Below, one piece after another: positions 1 through 10,650 of a DNA stretch of 64,000 bases (within the stretch, counting starts at the first letter, position 1; the number at the start of each line of letters is the position of its first letter). The notes beneath the pieces were generated by a model. The model was given only the letters and a program-made list of their open reading frames with translations. It was not told the origin of the DNA and did not search any database. This stretch comes from Balneola sp. (GTDB lineage: Bacteria; Bacteroidota; Rhodothermia; Balneolales; Balneolaceae): positions 62,001 to 126,000 of the forward strand of contig JAEPNB010000008.1 of NCBI GenBank assembly GCA_017643645.1, read 5' to 3'. Position numbers and translations under genes: made by a program.

Positions 1-2721
1 AAAGTATTGGAGATCAGCGAGCACACCGGAGTAAATGAAGTACATATGGATCCCAGAGATCCGGATGTGCTGTATGCGACGGCTCATCAGCGAAGAAGAA
101 GAGTATTCACATATATTAGCGGTGGACCTGAATCAGCAGTATATAAATCTACGAATGCCGGAAAAACCTGGAAGAAAACCATGAGAGGAATGCCAAGCGG
201 AGACATCGGAAGAATCGGAATGGATATTTCGCCGGCTAATCCCGATGTAATTTATGCGGTTGTTGAAGCAGAATCAGGTAAAAGCGGATTTTATCGTTCT
301 GATGACAGAGGAGAATCGTGGGAAAAGCAGAGTAATTATTCATCAAGTGGAAATTATTATCAGGAAGTGATCGCGGACCCTGTAGATGTTGATCTGGTTT
401 ATGTAATGAACACGTATTCCGGAGTTTCTGAAGATGGTGGAAAGACGTTCAACAACGTAGGCGAGAAGAACAAGCATATTGATAACCATGCGTTGTGGAT
501 CAATCCGGATAATCCAAGTCACTTGTTGAATGGGAATGATGGTGGAGTTTATGAGTCGTTTGATAGAGGTAAAACATGGAGATTTTTCACTAATCTTCCT
601 GTTACTCAATTCTATAAAGTAGCCGCTGATAACGCAGAGCCATTTTATAATATTTATGGTGGAACGCAGGATAATTTCACACTAGGCGGGCCTTCCAGAA
701 CAAACGCTACAACCGGAATTAATGATGATGAGTGGTTTGTAACGGTACTTGGGGATGGATTTGAACCTCATGTCGACCCAACTAATCCGAATATTGTTTA
801 TGCTCAATATCAATATGGAAATCTATTCCGGTTTGATAAACAAAGTGGTGAACAACAGAATATTAAACCTCAGGCTCCGGAAGGCGATTACGATTATAAC
901 TGGAACTGGGATTCTCCTTTCTTTGTAAGTGTACACGATAACAAACGACTTTACTTCGCTGCTGATCGTGTGTTAAGAAGTGATGATATGGGACAAAGCT
1001 GGAGAGAAGTAAGTGGCGATCTGACTCGTCAGATAGATCGAAACAGATTGGAAGTGATGGACAAAGTTTGGCCGATGGATGCCATTGCGAAAAATGCTTC
1101 CACCACGGTGTACGGAAATATTGTTGCTCTTGCAGAATCTCCATTAGATGAGAATTTATTATACGCCGGAACCGATGATGGCTTGGTTCATATGTCTGAA
1201 GATGGTGGTGAAACCTGGACTAAATACGATAAGTTTCCCGGAGTTCCTGATATGGTGTATGTAAATGAACTGATTGCATCAGAGCACGACAGAAATACGG
1301 TTTATGTGGCGTTCAACAATCACAAGAACGGAGATTTTAAACCATACATTTTAAAAAGTTCAAATCTTGGAAAATCCTGGAAGTCCATAGCTAATAATCT
1401 GCCGGAAAGAGGATCTATCTATTCCATAGCTGAGGATTTCGAAACCGGGAATCTGTTATTCGTTGGAACAGAATTCAGCATGTTCGCTTCCATTGATGGA
1501 GGTGAATACTGGAAAGAACTGAACAAAGGATTACCTACCATCGCTGTTCGTGATATTGATATTCAGAAAAGGGAGAATGATCTGGTTTTGGGAACTTTCG
1601 GAAGAAGTTTCTACGTGATGGATGATTATTCCGCACTTCAGGAATTATCGAAAGAAGTGGCTGAGAAAGAAGCGCATTTATTCTCGACCAGATACGCATA
1701 TCAATATATTCCATACAGCAGAATCGGAGCCAGTAATACGATCAGTTGGTTAGGGCCAAAAGGTTTTCAGGGCGAAGATTATTTCCTGGGAGAAAATCCT
1801 GAATTCGGTGCGGCTTTTACTTATTACCTGAAAGACGGATATAAAACCAAGAAAGCGATCCGTGAAGCTGAAGAAGCTAAGAAACGAAAAGACGGGGAGA
1901 CGGTTTATTACCCAACCTACGAACAGTTGAAGGCGGAAGAAGAGGAAGAAGCTCCATTCCTGATCTTTACAGTCAAGGACGCGAATGGGGAAGTAGTTCG
2001 TGAACTCAGAACATCTCCCAAAAAAGGGATCAACAGAATTTGGTGGGATTTGAAATATCCCCAAATCACTAATCTTGACAGAGGAGATGCTACTCCATCC
2101 GGAAATTTTGATTCAGGATTAATGGTTCTTCCCGGAATGTATACTGTTGAGTTATCAAAAAGCATTGACGGAGAAGTTACTCAGCTTACTGAAGCTCAAA
2201 GCTTTGAAGTAAGACCACTAGGCAATGTAACTCTACCGGCTGAAGATCCGGAAGCGATGTTGGCTTTTCATAAGCAACTAAATCAACTATCAAAAGCCGC
2301 GAATAGTGCCAGAAGCATAGCCGGAGAAGCTAATGAAAGACTTCAATACTACAAAGGAGCTCTGAAAGCTTTAGGAAATGATGCGCCATCAGGCTTGGCT
2401 TCAAACATCGAAGCAATGGAAGAGAAACTGGATGAGATAAACATGATAATGTTCGGTGACAGAATAAAAGGTCGCCTGGAATTACAACAAGGACCATCAC
2501 TTAATTCAAGAATCAATACAGCAATCGGAGCAGGAACTTCATCAACATCAGACCCTACAGGAACTTCCAAAAGAGTAGCTGAGATTGCCAAGAAGGAATT
2601 AAAGCCTGTGATCGATCTGCTGAAAGAAATTATGAATGAAGATGTTCCGGAAATTGATCGTATGCTAAACCAAACTAATGCACCATGGACGCCGGGAAGG
2701 ATCTTAGAGATTGATTGGTAA
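1..2721 (+). CDS. Sortilin/BNR-repeat beta-propeller exoprotein, 5'-truncated by the window
   Basis: The reading frame is already open at base 1 (Lys-Val-Leu-Glu), so the start and signal peptide lie to the left; about 906 residues are visible. At least eight Asp-box motifs (S-x-D-x-G-x-T/S-W type, for example STNAGKTW, SDDRGESW, SEDGGETW, SSNLGKSW) repeat through the first 530 residues, the pattern of sortilin/VPS10-like and sialidase-type propellers. The C-terminal third has an acidic Glu-rich stretch (visible residues about 640-650), a short Ig-like segment resembling the end of these 'WD40/YVTN/BNR-like' exoproteins, and a helical tail ending in PGRILEIDW. Such proteins are common secreted or periplasmic proteins in Bacteroidota-type bacteria; the substrate is not known and glycosidase activity is not implied by Asp-boxes alone. 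It runs towards the convergent antiporter gene and is separated from it by a strong hairpin. Confidence 0.85.
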   Translation, partial: KVLEISEHTGVNEVHMDPRDPDVLYATAHQRRRRVFTYISGGPESAVYKSTNAGKTWKKTMRGMPSGDIGRIGMDISPANPDVIYAVVEAESGKSGFYRSDDRGESWEKQSNYSSSGNYYQEVIADPVDVDLVYVMNTYSGVSEDGGKTFNNVGEKNKHIDNHALWINPDNPSHLLNGNDGGVYESFDRGKTWRFFTNLPVTQFYKVAADNAEPFYNIYGGTQDNFTLGGPSRTNATTGINDDEWFVTVLGDGFEPHVDPTNPNIVYAQYQYGNLFRFDKQSGEQQNIKPQAPEGDYDYNWNWDSPFFVSVHDNKRLYFAADRVLRSDDMGQSWREVSGDLTRQIDRNRLEVMDKVWPMDAIAKNASTTVYGNIVALAESPLDENLLYAGTDDGLVHMSEDGGETWTKYDKFPGVPDMVYVNELIASEHDRNTVYVAFNNHKNGDFKPYILKSSNLGKSWKSIANNLPERGSIYSIAEDFETGNLLFVGTEFSMFASIDGGEYWKELNKGLPTIAVRDIDIQKRENDLVLGTFGRSFYVMDDYSALQELSKEVAEKEAHLFSTRYAYQYIPYSRIGASNTISWLGPKGFQGEDYFLGENPEFGAAFTYYLKDGYKTKKAIREAEEAKKRKDGETVYYPTYEQLKAEEEEEAPFLIFTVKDANGEVVRELRTSPKKGINRIWWDLKYPQITNLDRGDATPSGNFDSGLMVLPGMYTVELSKSIDGEVTQLTEAQSFEVRPLGNVTLPAEDPEAMLAFHKQLNQLSKAANSARSIAGEANERLQYYKGALKALGNDAPSGLASNIEAMEEKLDEINMIMFGDRIKGRLELQQGPSLNSRINTAIGAGTSSTSDPTGTSKRVAEIAKKELKPVIDLLKEIMNEDVPEIDRMLNQTNAPWTPGRILEIDW

Positions 2722-2734
2722 TTGATCATTTTCA

Positions 2735-2770
2735 ATATATAGGGACGTAGAATTTTACGTCCCTATATAT
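2735..2770. terminator. Bidirectional hairpin terminator
   Basis: A perfect 15-bp inverted repeat (arms 2735-2749 and 2756-2770, core AGGGACGTA/TACGTCCCT) with a 6-base loop lies between the stops of the convergent BNR protein and antiporter genes. No long T tract is present, but position and symmetry fit a shared terminator. Confidence 0.75.
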
Positions 2771-2774
2771 AAAA

Positions 2775-4325
2775 TCAAACAAAGAAAAATACCAGCGCTG
2801 AATACATCACAATGGCTAAACTGCCGGCAACCATTGCCAGTGGAAACTGTGTTTTTACGTGATCCATGAGATCGCATCCTGTTGCCAAAGAAGATAAAAT
2901 GGTTGTATCAGAAATAGGCGAGCACTGATCTCCGAACACTGAACCACCGATCACAGCTGAAAAACAAAGAGTAAGAAAAAACGGGTCGGGGACAATTGCC
3001 CAGGCCAGAGGAACGGCTACCGGAAATACCACCGCATACGTTCCCCATGAAGTTCCGGTGGAAAAGGCAATGATCATACAGAATACCATGAGCAATCCAG
3101 GTAGAATAATCGGGTTGATAAAACCACCTACAATATCAACTACATAAGCGGCGGTTCCAACGGCATCTGCTACTTCTTTTAACGTAACTGCAAAAGCCAG
3201 AATAATTGCTCCGATTGTAACTCCTTTACACCCATCCACAAATCCATCAATAGCATCTTGTAATTTCATGCCTTTGGCAACTGCTATTCCCAGTCCGGCA
3301 AGCACAGCTAGTACAAATGCTTCTGCAATCAATAGAGTAGCATCATTACCCATATCCAGAATAAAGAACGTATAAAAGAATGGAATGATAGCAACTCCTA
3401 GTAAGGTTCCTATCGGCCCGAAAAAATCTATCAAACCGGGTTTATAGCCTTCAGGAATTTTTTGTTCAGTGAGTTCATCTGCCGCCATAGGTGTAGCTCC
3501 GTCTCTGTCCAGTTTTCCTTCTTCTCTGGAGCGTTTGATAGCTTTTCGCATTTGTTTTCCGGGAATCCAAGGCAGTTTTTCCCATGCAAAAAGCAAAGTC
3601 AGAATAATGGAAAAGATCGCATAAAAATTGAATGGTAAAGCAGATAAGAAAAAGGTGATCCCATCCTGAGTAGTTTCAAAAAGTGCATTGGTACCGATCA
3701 CCAATCCTGCTACATAAATAGGCCATACATTAAATGGAATCAGTGTTGCTATGGGAGAAGCGGTTGAATCCACTACATAAGAAAGTTCTTCATGAGAAAC
3801 TTTGTGTTTGTCTGCGATTGGTCGAACAGTGGCCCCTGTAAGTATCGTGCTTATTGTTCCGCCTTGGTGAAATACAATCCCCATAAACCAGGTAAACAGT
3901 TTGGCAGAAACAGGACCTTTAACCATTTTCTCACTGGCCCATCGCGCAAATTTTTCCGCACCACCTGTACGAGTCCATATCCCTATCAAACCGCCCAGTG
4001 CCCAGAGATAAACCAGAAGAATTAGGGCAAAGCTCTCTGTTCCAATTGATGGAATAAGAAATTCCTGAACAACATTGATTTTATTGGAAATAACGGCTCC
4101 AAGGCATATTCCCATAAATAGTGAACTGGCAACTTCTCCGGTATAAAAAGCAAGAAAGATGGCGAGCAATGGAGGAGTAATCGACCAGAACCCGAAGTGT
4201 CCGTTTTCCTGAACAAATCCGTCAGAAAAATAAATCGCAATAACGGAGATGATAAATGTAAGAATGGCTCCCTGAACAATTTTCTTTCTGATGTCAGGGT
4301 CGGCGAATTTTTCTTTAATGCTCAA
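2775..4325 (-). CDS. NhaC-family Na+/H+ antiporter
   Basis: A 516-residue polytopic membrane protein with roughly 11-12 hydrophobic segments. It has the features of the NhaC antiporter family: an N-terminal ITPPLLAIFLAF segment, the HQGGTISTILTGATVRPIADKH region near residues 150-175, a second half with FSTGTSWGTYAVVFPVAVPLA, and the conserved GDQCSPISDTTILSS motif near residues 470-485. Family members exchange Na+ (or a carboxylate) for protons across the inner membrane. The gene appears to start with TTG (4323-4325), because an in-frame stop lies just upstream and no ATG is available at the conserved N-terminus. It stands alone, convergent with the BNR gene and about 95 bp downstream of the Uup gene on the same strand. 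The ion specificity cannot be read from the sequence. Confidence 0.9.
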   Translation of the reverse strand: MSIKEKFADPDIRKKIVQGAILTFIISVIAIYFSDGFVQENGHFGFWSITPPLLAIFLAFYTGEVASSLFMGICLGAVISNKINVVQEFLIPSIGTESFALILLVYLWALGGLIGIWTRTGGAEKFARWASEKMVKGPVSAKLFTWFMGIVFHQGGTISTILTGATVRPIADKHKVSHEELSYVVDSTASPIATLIPFNVWPIYVAGLVIGTNALFETTQDGITFFLSALPFNFYAIFSIILTLLFAWEKLPWIPGKQMRKAIKRSREEGKLDRDGATPMAADELTEQKIPEGYKPGLIDFFGPIGTLLGVAIIPFFYTFFILDMGNDATLLIAEAFVLAVLAGLGIAVAKGMKLQDAIDGFVDGCKGVTIGAIILAFAVTLKEVADAVGTAAYVVDIVGGFINPIILPGLLMVFCMIIAFSTGTSWGTYAVVFPVAVPLAWAIVPDPFFLTLCFSAVIGGSVFGDQCSPISDTTILSSLATGCDLMDHVKTQFPLAMVAGSLAIVMYSALVFFFV

Positions 4326-4420
4326 AATATCTGATTATTTACTGGGATTGAATACGAGCTAAATAAAAGACATTCTCTGTAAAAGAGCCAAAAGTATATT
4401 ATTTGGTTATTGGTTATTCA

Positions 4421-6304
4421 TCATGCTCGTTCCGCCAACTCCAGCCATCTAAACTCTTTTTCTTCCAATTCTTCCTTTAAAGCACTGAATGTTTCGGAAA
4501 GCTCCTGAAGTTTTTCATAATCAAGATCTGAATTGCTCATTTGGCGATGAATCGCCGATTTTTTCTTCTCCAGTTCTTCGATCTCCTTCTCCAGCTTTTG
4601 ATATTCTTTACGTTCATTAAAACTGAGTTTCTGGGGATCAGAATTTGATGGTTTGGGATGATCTGACTTCTTCTTTTCTGAGGAACTGTTTTTTCCCCCA
4701 CTTTCTTGTTCAGTTTTTAAAGCTCTGTATTCAGAATATGTACCGTTGAAATCGTTTACCACTCCATTTCCTTCAAACACAAAATAGTGTTCCACCAAAT
4801 TATCCATGAAATAGCGATCATGAGAAACAATGATCAGGCAACCACCAAAGTTGGAAAGAAAATCCTCCAGTTTTTCCAGAGTAATAAGATCAAGATCATT
4901 CGTAGGCTCATCAAGGATGAGGAAATTCGGGTTTTTGATCAGCACCATCATCAAACCAAGTCGTCTTTTCTCTCCACCACTTAGTTTTGAAACAGGAGTA
5001 TACTGCATTTTGGAATCGAACATAAAATGCTCCAGGAACTGAGAAACAGAAATAGTATCACCGTTTGCCAATACGATCACTTCCGCAATCTCTTTGATCA
5101 CATCGATCACTCTTTCTTTTTCTTTGATCTGAATTCCGGATTGTTTGTAATGACCGTAAACGATAGTCTGACCGGTCTCAACCTTTCCCGAATCAACGGG
5201 TTCTTCACCGGTAATGATCTTCAGAAATGTACTTTTACCAACACCGTTTTTTCCGATAATCCCGATTCGTTCTCCCTTGTTGAAAGAATATTCGAAGTCT
5301 TTAAGAATAACAAGATCATCAAAGCTTTTGCTTACTTTTTTAAGTTCCAGAACCTGTCCGCCAATGCGGGACATGTCTACTTCAAGTTTGACTTCTTGCT
5401 TTACTTTTCCTGATTTCGCTTTCTTTTCCGTTTGATAAAAAGCATCAATTCTGGATTTAGATTTAGTTGTTCTTGCTTTGGGCTGGCGACGCATCCACTC
5501 TTGCTCTTTCTTCATCAACTTGCCGGCTTTGGCAATTTCCGTAGCGTACACTTCTTCCCGTTCTGCCTTTTTTTGTAGGAAATACTCGTAATTCCCTTTG
5601 TGGTGATAAAGCTGTCCGTCTTCGATTTCTAAGATGTGATTACACACCCTATCCAGAAAATATCTGTCATGAGTTACCATTAATAGTGTCATGGTGCTTT
5701 TGGTAAGATAAGCTTCAAGCCACTCGATCATTTCCACATCCAGATGGTTGGTAGGCTCATCCAGGATCAAAAGGTCAGGATCATCTAATAATGCAAAAGC
5801 CAAAGCCACACGCTTTCGCTGACCGCCTGAAAGAGAGCTAATATGCTGGTCCAGATCATGAATATTTAATACGCTTAAAATTTGATGAAGTCGTTGTTCA
5901 TAATCCCAGGCATTGGCCGCGTCCATTTTCGCGAGAGCTTTATCAAAAGCTTCCTGAGTTTTCTCATTATAATTTTCAGCTTGTGCAGCCACGGCTTTTT
6001 CATACTGCTGAACCACTTTCACCATCTCATTTTCGCCATGCGAGATGAATTGGTTGATAGTCATGGAATCGTCAAGTTCAGGTTCTTGCTCGAGAATAGC
6101 TACTTTGATCCCGTTTCGAATCATTACCTCTCCGGAATCAGGAACTTCTTTTCCTGCTAATATTTTTAACAAAGTTGACTTGCCAACACCATTTTGAGCA
6201 ATTAGCGCAGTTTTGTCTCCTTTTGAGATTCCAAAAGTGAGGTCCTCGAATAAAAGTTTAAGGCCGTATTTTTTACCCAGATTTTCTGTTGAGAGGTAGG
6301 TCAT
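4421..6304 (-). CDS. ABC-F family ATPase, Uup type
   Basis: A 627-residue soluble protein with two ABC cassettes and no membrane segment, i.e. an ABC-F ribosome-associated ATPase. Cassette 1 has Walker A AQNGVGKST (residues 36-44), signature LSGGQ (158-162) and Walker B LLILDEPTNHLD (from about 178). A linker (about 240-300, MRRQPKARTTKSKSRID) joins it to cassette 2 with GKNGVGKST, LSGGEKRR and LILDEPTNDLD. The last 75 residues form a charged coiled coil (NERKEYQKLEKEIEELEKKK), the C-terminal domain typical of Uup. Uup-like factors act on 70S ribosomes or branched DNA intermediates. The length matches the family (about 625-635). The 3' region is monocistronic; a second ABC-F (EttA) is encoded about 5 kb away. 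Confidence 0.92.
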   Translation of the reverse strand: MTYLSTENLGKKYGLKLLFEDLTFGISKGDKTALIAQNGVGKSTLLKILAGKEVPDSGEVMIRNGIKVAILEQEPELDDSMTINQFISHGENEMVKVVQQYEKAVAAQAENYNEKTQEAFDKALAKMDAANAWDYEQRLHQILSVLNIHDLDQHISSLSGGQRKRVALAFALLDDPDLLILDEPTNHLDVEMIEWLEAYLTKSTMTLLMVTHDRYFLDRVCNHILEIEDGQLYHHKGNYEYFLQKKAEREEVYATEIAKAGKLMKKEQEWMRRQPKARTTKSKSRIDAFYQTEKKAKSGKVKQEVKLEVDMSRIGGQVLELKKVSKSFDDLVILKDFEYSFNKGERIGIIGKNGVGKSTFLKIITGEEPVDSGKVETGQTIVYGHYKQSGIQIKEKERVIDVIKEIAEVIVLANGDTISVSQFLEHFMFDSKMQYTPVSKLSGGEKRRLGLMMVLIKNPNFLILDEPTNDLDLITLEKLEDFLSNFGGCLIIVSHDRYFMDNLVEHYFVFEGNGVVNDFNGTYSEYRALKTEQESGGKNSSSEKKKSDHPKPSNSDPQKLSFNERKEYQKLEKEIEELEKKKSAIHRQMSNSDLDYEKLQELSETFSALKEELEEKEFRWLELAERA

Positions 6305-6540
6305 GAATCAGTTTGAACATTAAGTCTTGATGAAGTAGGTAATATACAGCTATTATTAATGCATTCGTGAGCTTAGTTCAGATTTATTATTGAATTGAAT
6401 AAACTGATTCGTATGATCAATTCTAAGCACTCAAAGTTTGTGCAAAGCCTCACCAAAGTGCAGGATTTTGAATAATTGAATAAAATTATTTTATTTGATG
6501 AAATTTAGGTTAAGTAGGTTTAAAAATAATAGAGGGTGTT

Positions 6541-9500
6541 ATGGGGGTTAAGCTAGTCTATCTAACAGTATTTTTTTTGTTCATTTCAACAGGGATACAA
6601 GCACAAATAACTTATCCCGATACTGCTACGGTTCAACTCGGTACAGATGAATTATTTTGGGATTTTGATACCAGGAAAACAGATGTAACCCCTAATGTTT
6701 CTTATGGACCTGATGGAGGTATTACCGTTTTTTCAAGAAACGACAGTGTATTTATGCGATTCGGAGCACCGGAATACACGATCGTTTATAAAGCTAAAAC
6801 ACTAAATGATCTGAAGGGAGGAGGGAATTATGAAGTGGTATCAGCAGGTGAAACGGCAGGCAATTACCCGGGAAGTAATGACCCTAATCCAGGAAACTTT
6901 GATTATAAGATATGGCCATCAGCTAATGGGAATACAGGTGCAAATAGCTTTTTAGGTAATGATGGGAACTTATATCGTGTGCAGTACCAAGAATTTCTCG
7001 GCTGGGAAATCGACAGTTTAGTTACCAACAATATATGCCCTGATCCTAATGTAGTAACTTCATTGGAAGGTGGACTTGAAAAATGCTGGTATAACGGATT
7101 TGTACTCACTAAATCAACAGATGGGGGGGATACATGGGCTTTAGCAAGTTCAGATCGGGACAATTATGTAGTAGCATCCAGCCCTTATAAACTTCAAGAA
7201 CAAAACAATACTACTAGACATGGAGTTTTTCCGTGGAATAATGCAGATTCTTTTTCACGCGTTTTCAAAGTGGGAAGTTATTATTATTTCCCGGTGCAGT
7301 TTTGGACTCAGGATGGGCAAATAAGTACGATAATGAGAACGGATGATATTTCTGACGCTTCAAGTTGGAGATACTGGGATGGAAGTGATTTTACTATTGC
7401 GAATGTAAACCCATATTACGATCAAATTACCGATCCCGAATCACATCTTCCTCCACCCATTGAGAATAGCGGGTACCTACATTTTAATGACGCAAAGGCA
7501 ACAGTAGAAGGTATTACTTATAGCAGCTATTTCGGGAAATATATTCGAACACAAATAAGGGCCTACAACAGTAACCCGGAGATTATTCCAGGGGTGTATT
7601 TTCATCTTTCTGATGATGGTTTTAATTGGTCAGGTCCTCAACTATTATATAGGCTTTCAAATGCAAGTGAGTTAAATAATGGAGTAGAGCTTGGAGGAAG
7701 ATCAGAGAATTTTGCATATCCTGTTTTAGTCGACAAAACAAATCCAGGATCAGATGTTTTAGGGCAATCCGCATGGTTATTCTATGTGACTTTTAATCCC
7801 GCAAATACAGGTAATGCTGATAGAAATATTCGAAGAGTTCAAGTTGATTTTGCTACCCACTCGGTTACCGGATTTACGGTTACTCATACAAATCTAAACC
7901 TTCCTGAAGATGCAAGCCCTGGTGATGGATATTGTGACAATGGTTATGGAAGATGCTCGGTAATTACAGCTATTAATGAGTCTAATCAAAGACCACCATG
8001 GGTAGCTGCATCAGAGGAATTAGTTATAGAATTCGGGAATTCATTAAGTGGTGTGATTACTGAAGATTATGCTTCTACAGTCACAAAGAAAATTGTTTTA
8101 GATGGAACTACACATTCTTCCTATGTTGCAAATACAAATACCCCATCTGAAGGTTGGAATGCAACTTTACCATTTGAGATAGAAAGTGGATTGAATTTTC
8201 AAGGTTCCGGACATTTAGTAAAAGGGGTTCATATTTCAAGTATTTCTGTAGGAAGTGAAAGCGATACCTCAGCGGTCAGAATTATAGGGTCAAGGATTGA
8301 TACATTGAATTTATATGGTACTACTGAATCACCATCAGTAATAGGTGGTCAGTTATCATCTGAGGCTAATTTATTAGGATCAGTCACCATGTTTGGTAAC
8401 GCTGACACCCTTACCGGAAATTTGATTGGAATGGATGGAACCGGATCTGCGATAATAGATCCAGGAGTTGCTTTTATAACGATTCAAAATGCAGGAAATG
8501 TTATAAGCAATAATGTAATGGGAAATACAAATTATCGTGGAATTAACATATCTAATGGTGATGGAAACTTTATTACAAATAATGTAATTGGCTTTGCACC
8601 TTGGGATGGTAGCGACAAAGGTACAGGCGGAGCAGGAATTTCTGTTGGTTCTTCAAACAACACTATTTCAGGGAATGTTATCGGCTTTACAAAAGGTGAA
8701 GCAGCAATTTATATGGATAATCAATCCGGGAATACAATTTCAGGAAACTATATCGGAATTGATCAATCAGGAAACGATAGAGGAAATTCGGTTGCCGGAA
8801 TTTGGTTGGCTGGTGGTTCCTCAAATAATATCATAGGAACAAGTGATGGAAGTAGCCCTAATACTATTGCCAATAATACCGGCGCTGGTGTAGACTTTAA
8901 TGTGGCGACAGGATCAGGGAACACGGTTACAGGAAACTTGATATTCAACAATGAAGGTGGGGCCATAGCAAATTATTCCCACATTCAAGTTGCAGAACCT
9001 CCCAAAGTGTATTCAGTATTTAAAAATTCTAGTGCAGACTCTTTATTTCTTTACTTCACAGATATAGACACACTTATTGAAAATGGTAACAATCGGGTAG
9101 AGTTATTTATGACTTCAGATTCAGCCTCAGAAGGGCAAGGAAATGAATATTTAGGTGGCTTCGATATAGATATTCAAACATCTCCGGAGATGGAAATAGT
9201 ATTGCCGAATGGAATTGATTTCGGCACATATCCTAAGCTTTCACTTACAGTTACCGGATCTAATGGGAATACGAGTTATTATTCTACTCCAAGAAATGTA
9301 CTCGACCCAACTCAAACTCCGATAGCATCATTTAGCAGAGATACTATATCCACAATACATAACGATCAGACTCGAATAGAAGGTGTAGAGGTGAAGTTAT
9401 ACAACACTGGAAATGAAAATCTGGACTGGTTTTTTGATAATGAGCAATTGTGGGCTTTCACCGAGCCAAATAATGGGATTTTAGCTGCGGGTGACTCTGT

Positions 9501-10572
9501 TACAATTGGAATTACTCTGGACAGCCGGGATTTTACGGAAACAGACTTATTAAGCGATGTTTTCGAACTAAAATCTAATTACGTAAATAATCCAATAGTA
9601 GAATTGCCTGTGGAAATTGATTTGTCATCTATTTCAGCGGAGCCAATGATCTCATTTGGAACGGACACCTTAACTTTAACTTATCAAAAGGAACCCGGTA
9701 ATAAAGTTTATACTGAATCTTTTTATATGCATAATTTAGGTGTGTCGGGATTAGCCTGGAGATTATCAAAGAACCAGCCATGGATGGGAAATATAAATCC
9801 ACTAAGCGGAACACTTTCAGAAAACGATAGTGTTGAAGTCTCAATGGATATTTCTATAAACGGAGGTATGCAAACGGGTATTTACCAGGGAATTTTAGTA
9901 GCGTTTGGAAGTTATGGTGGAGGAAGTGAAACAGCTTTTGAACTATTCGTGACTCTGGAATTAATCGATGATATCCCACCACCTTTAGAGCCCACAATTC
10001 AAATTATGGGTGAAGATAGTTTGAGTATTTCAGTTGATTCAATACAAGTTCAATTTGAAGTCGCTAATTTTATTATTGGCTCAAATGCAGAAACTTCAAA
10101 TGGCTTAGTAAAAGTATTTCTTAATGACGAAGAATTGTTACAACGTAACTCAACTGATGCGTTCTATGTTCATAATTTACAAGAAGGTTTAAACAGTATA
10201 ATATTGCAGTTATTTAAACATGATAACATGGCTGTAATAGGTGCGAGTGATACTCTTTGGGTTGACGTTAATCAATTAGTATCTAACGAAGAAGAAAGTA
10301 TAATTCCCAATGGCTTTGCACTTTCTCAGAATTACCCTAACCCATTTAATCCTAGCACTTTAATTCGCTACGATATTCCGGTGGCTTCGAAAGTACAGAT
10401 TTCTGTATACGATGCACTGGGCAGAAGGGTCTCATTACTATTAGATGCTTATAAATCTCCCGGAAGTTATGATTTGAGATTTGATGCCTCAGGTTTAAAC
10501 AGCGGGATATACTTTTATAGAATTGAAGCGGGTGGGTTTGTAAAAACCAGAAAGATGACACTAATAAAATAA
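6541..10572 (+). CDS. Large secreted multidomain protein with parallel beta-helix and T9SS type A sorting domain
   Basis: 1343 residues. An N-terminal signal peptide (about 1-22, ending IQAQ) is followed by about 450 residues of unassigned secreted region with sialidase-like phrases (HLSDDGFNWSGPQLLYRLS). Residues about 620-810 contain repeated NxISGNxIG-type rungs (for example NTISGNVIGFTKG, NTISGNYIGIDQSG), the pattern of a right-handed parallel beta-helix (NosD/pectin-lyase-like). Residues about 930-1170 contain two Ig-like/BACON-like modules (LxWFxDNExLW..., then LAWRLSKNQPWM...LSGTLSENDSVEV). From about 1253 the type A sorting domain begins (NGFALSQNYPNPFNPST ... FVKTRKMTLIK). It is therefore predicted to be exported by Sec and then translocated by the type IX system to the cell surface. 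The gene is monocistronic; substrate unknown. Confidence 0.88.
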   Translation: MGVKLVYLTVFFLFISTGIQAQITYPDTATVQLGTDELFWDFDTRKTDVTPNVSYGPDGGITVFSRNDSVFMRFGAPEYTIVYKAKTLNDLKGGGNYEVVSAGETAGNYPGSNDPNPGNFDYKIWPSANGNTGANSFLGNDGNLYRVQYQEFLGWEIDSLVTNNICPDPNVVTSLEGGLEKCWYNGFVLTKSTDGGDTWALASSDRDNYVVASSPYKLQEQNNTTRHGVFPWNNADSFSRVFKVGSYYYFPVQFWTQDGQISTIMRTDDISDASSWRYWDGSDFTIANVNPYYDQITDPESHLPPPIENSGYLHFNDAKATVEGITYSSYFGKYIRTQIRAYNSNPEIIPGVYFHLSDDGFNWSGPQLLYRLSNASELNNGVELGGRSENFAYPVLVDKTNPGSDVLGQSAWLFYVTFNPANTGNADRNIRRVQVDFATHSVTGFTVTHTNLNLPEDASPGDGYCDNGYGRCSVITAINESNQRPPWVAASEELVIEFGNSLSGVITEDYASTVTKKIVLDGTTHSSYVANTNTPSEGWNATLPFEIESGLNFQGSGHLVKGVHISSISVGSESDTSAVRIIGSRIDTLNLYGTTESPSVIGGQLSSEANLLGSVTMFGNADTLTGNLIGMDGTGSAIIDPGVAFITIQNAGNVISNNVMGNTNYRGINISNGDGNFITNNVIGFAPWDGSDKGTGGAGISVGSSNNTISGNVIGFTKGEAAIYMDNQSGNTISGNYIGIDQSGNDRGNSVAGIWLAGGSSNNIIGTSDGSSPNTIANNTGAGVDFNVATGSGNTVTGNLIFNNEGGAIANYSHIQVAEPPKVYSVFKNSSADSLFLYFTDIDTLIENGNNRVELFMTSDSASEGQGNEYLGGFDIDIQTSPEMEIVLPNGIDFGTYPKLSLTVTGSNGNTSYYSTPRNVLDPTQTPIASFSRDTISTIHNDQTRIEGVEVKLYNTGNENLDWFFDNEQLWAFTEPNNGILAAGDSVTIGITLDSRDFTETDLLSDVFELKSNYVNNPIVELPVEIDLSSISAEPMISFGTDTLTLTYQKEPGNKVYTESFYMHNLGVSGLAWRLSKNQPWMGNINPLSGTLSENDSVEVSMDISINGGMQTGIYQGILVAFGSYGGGSETAFELFVTLELIDDIPPPLEPTIQIMGEDSLSISVDSIQVQFEVANFIIGSNAETSNGLVKVFLNDEELLQRNSTDAFYVHNLQEGLNSIILQLFKHDNMAVIGASDTLWVDVNQLVSNEEESIIPNGFALSQNYPNPFNPSTLIRYDIPVASKVQISVYDALGRRVSLLLDAYKSPGSYDLRFDASGLNSGIYFYRIEAGGFVKTRKMTLIK

Positions 10573-10650
10573 GTCACTTGGACAATAACTTGCAAAATTC
10601 CCAATCTCTGCTTAATTGTAACGTACACTAACAATTTATCGGAGAATGCT

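Noticed and set aside
10573-10650. A terminator after the T9SS gene
   Set aside because: No inverted repeat with a T tract was found, so transcription may continue into the CBS gene, but this cannot be decided from sequence.
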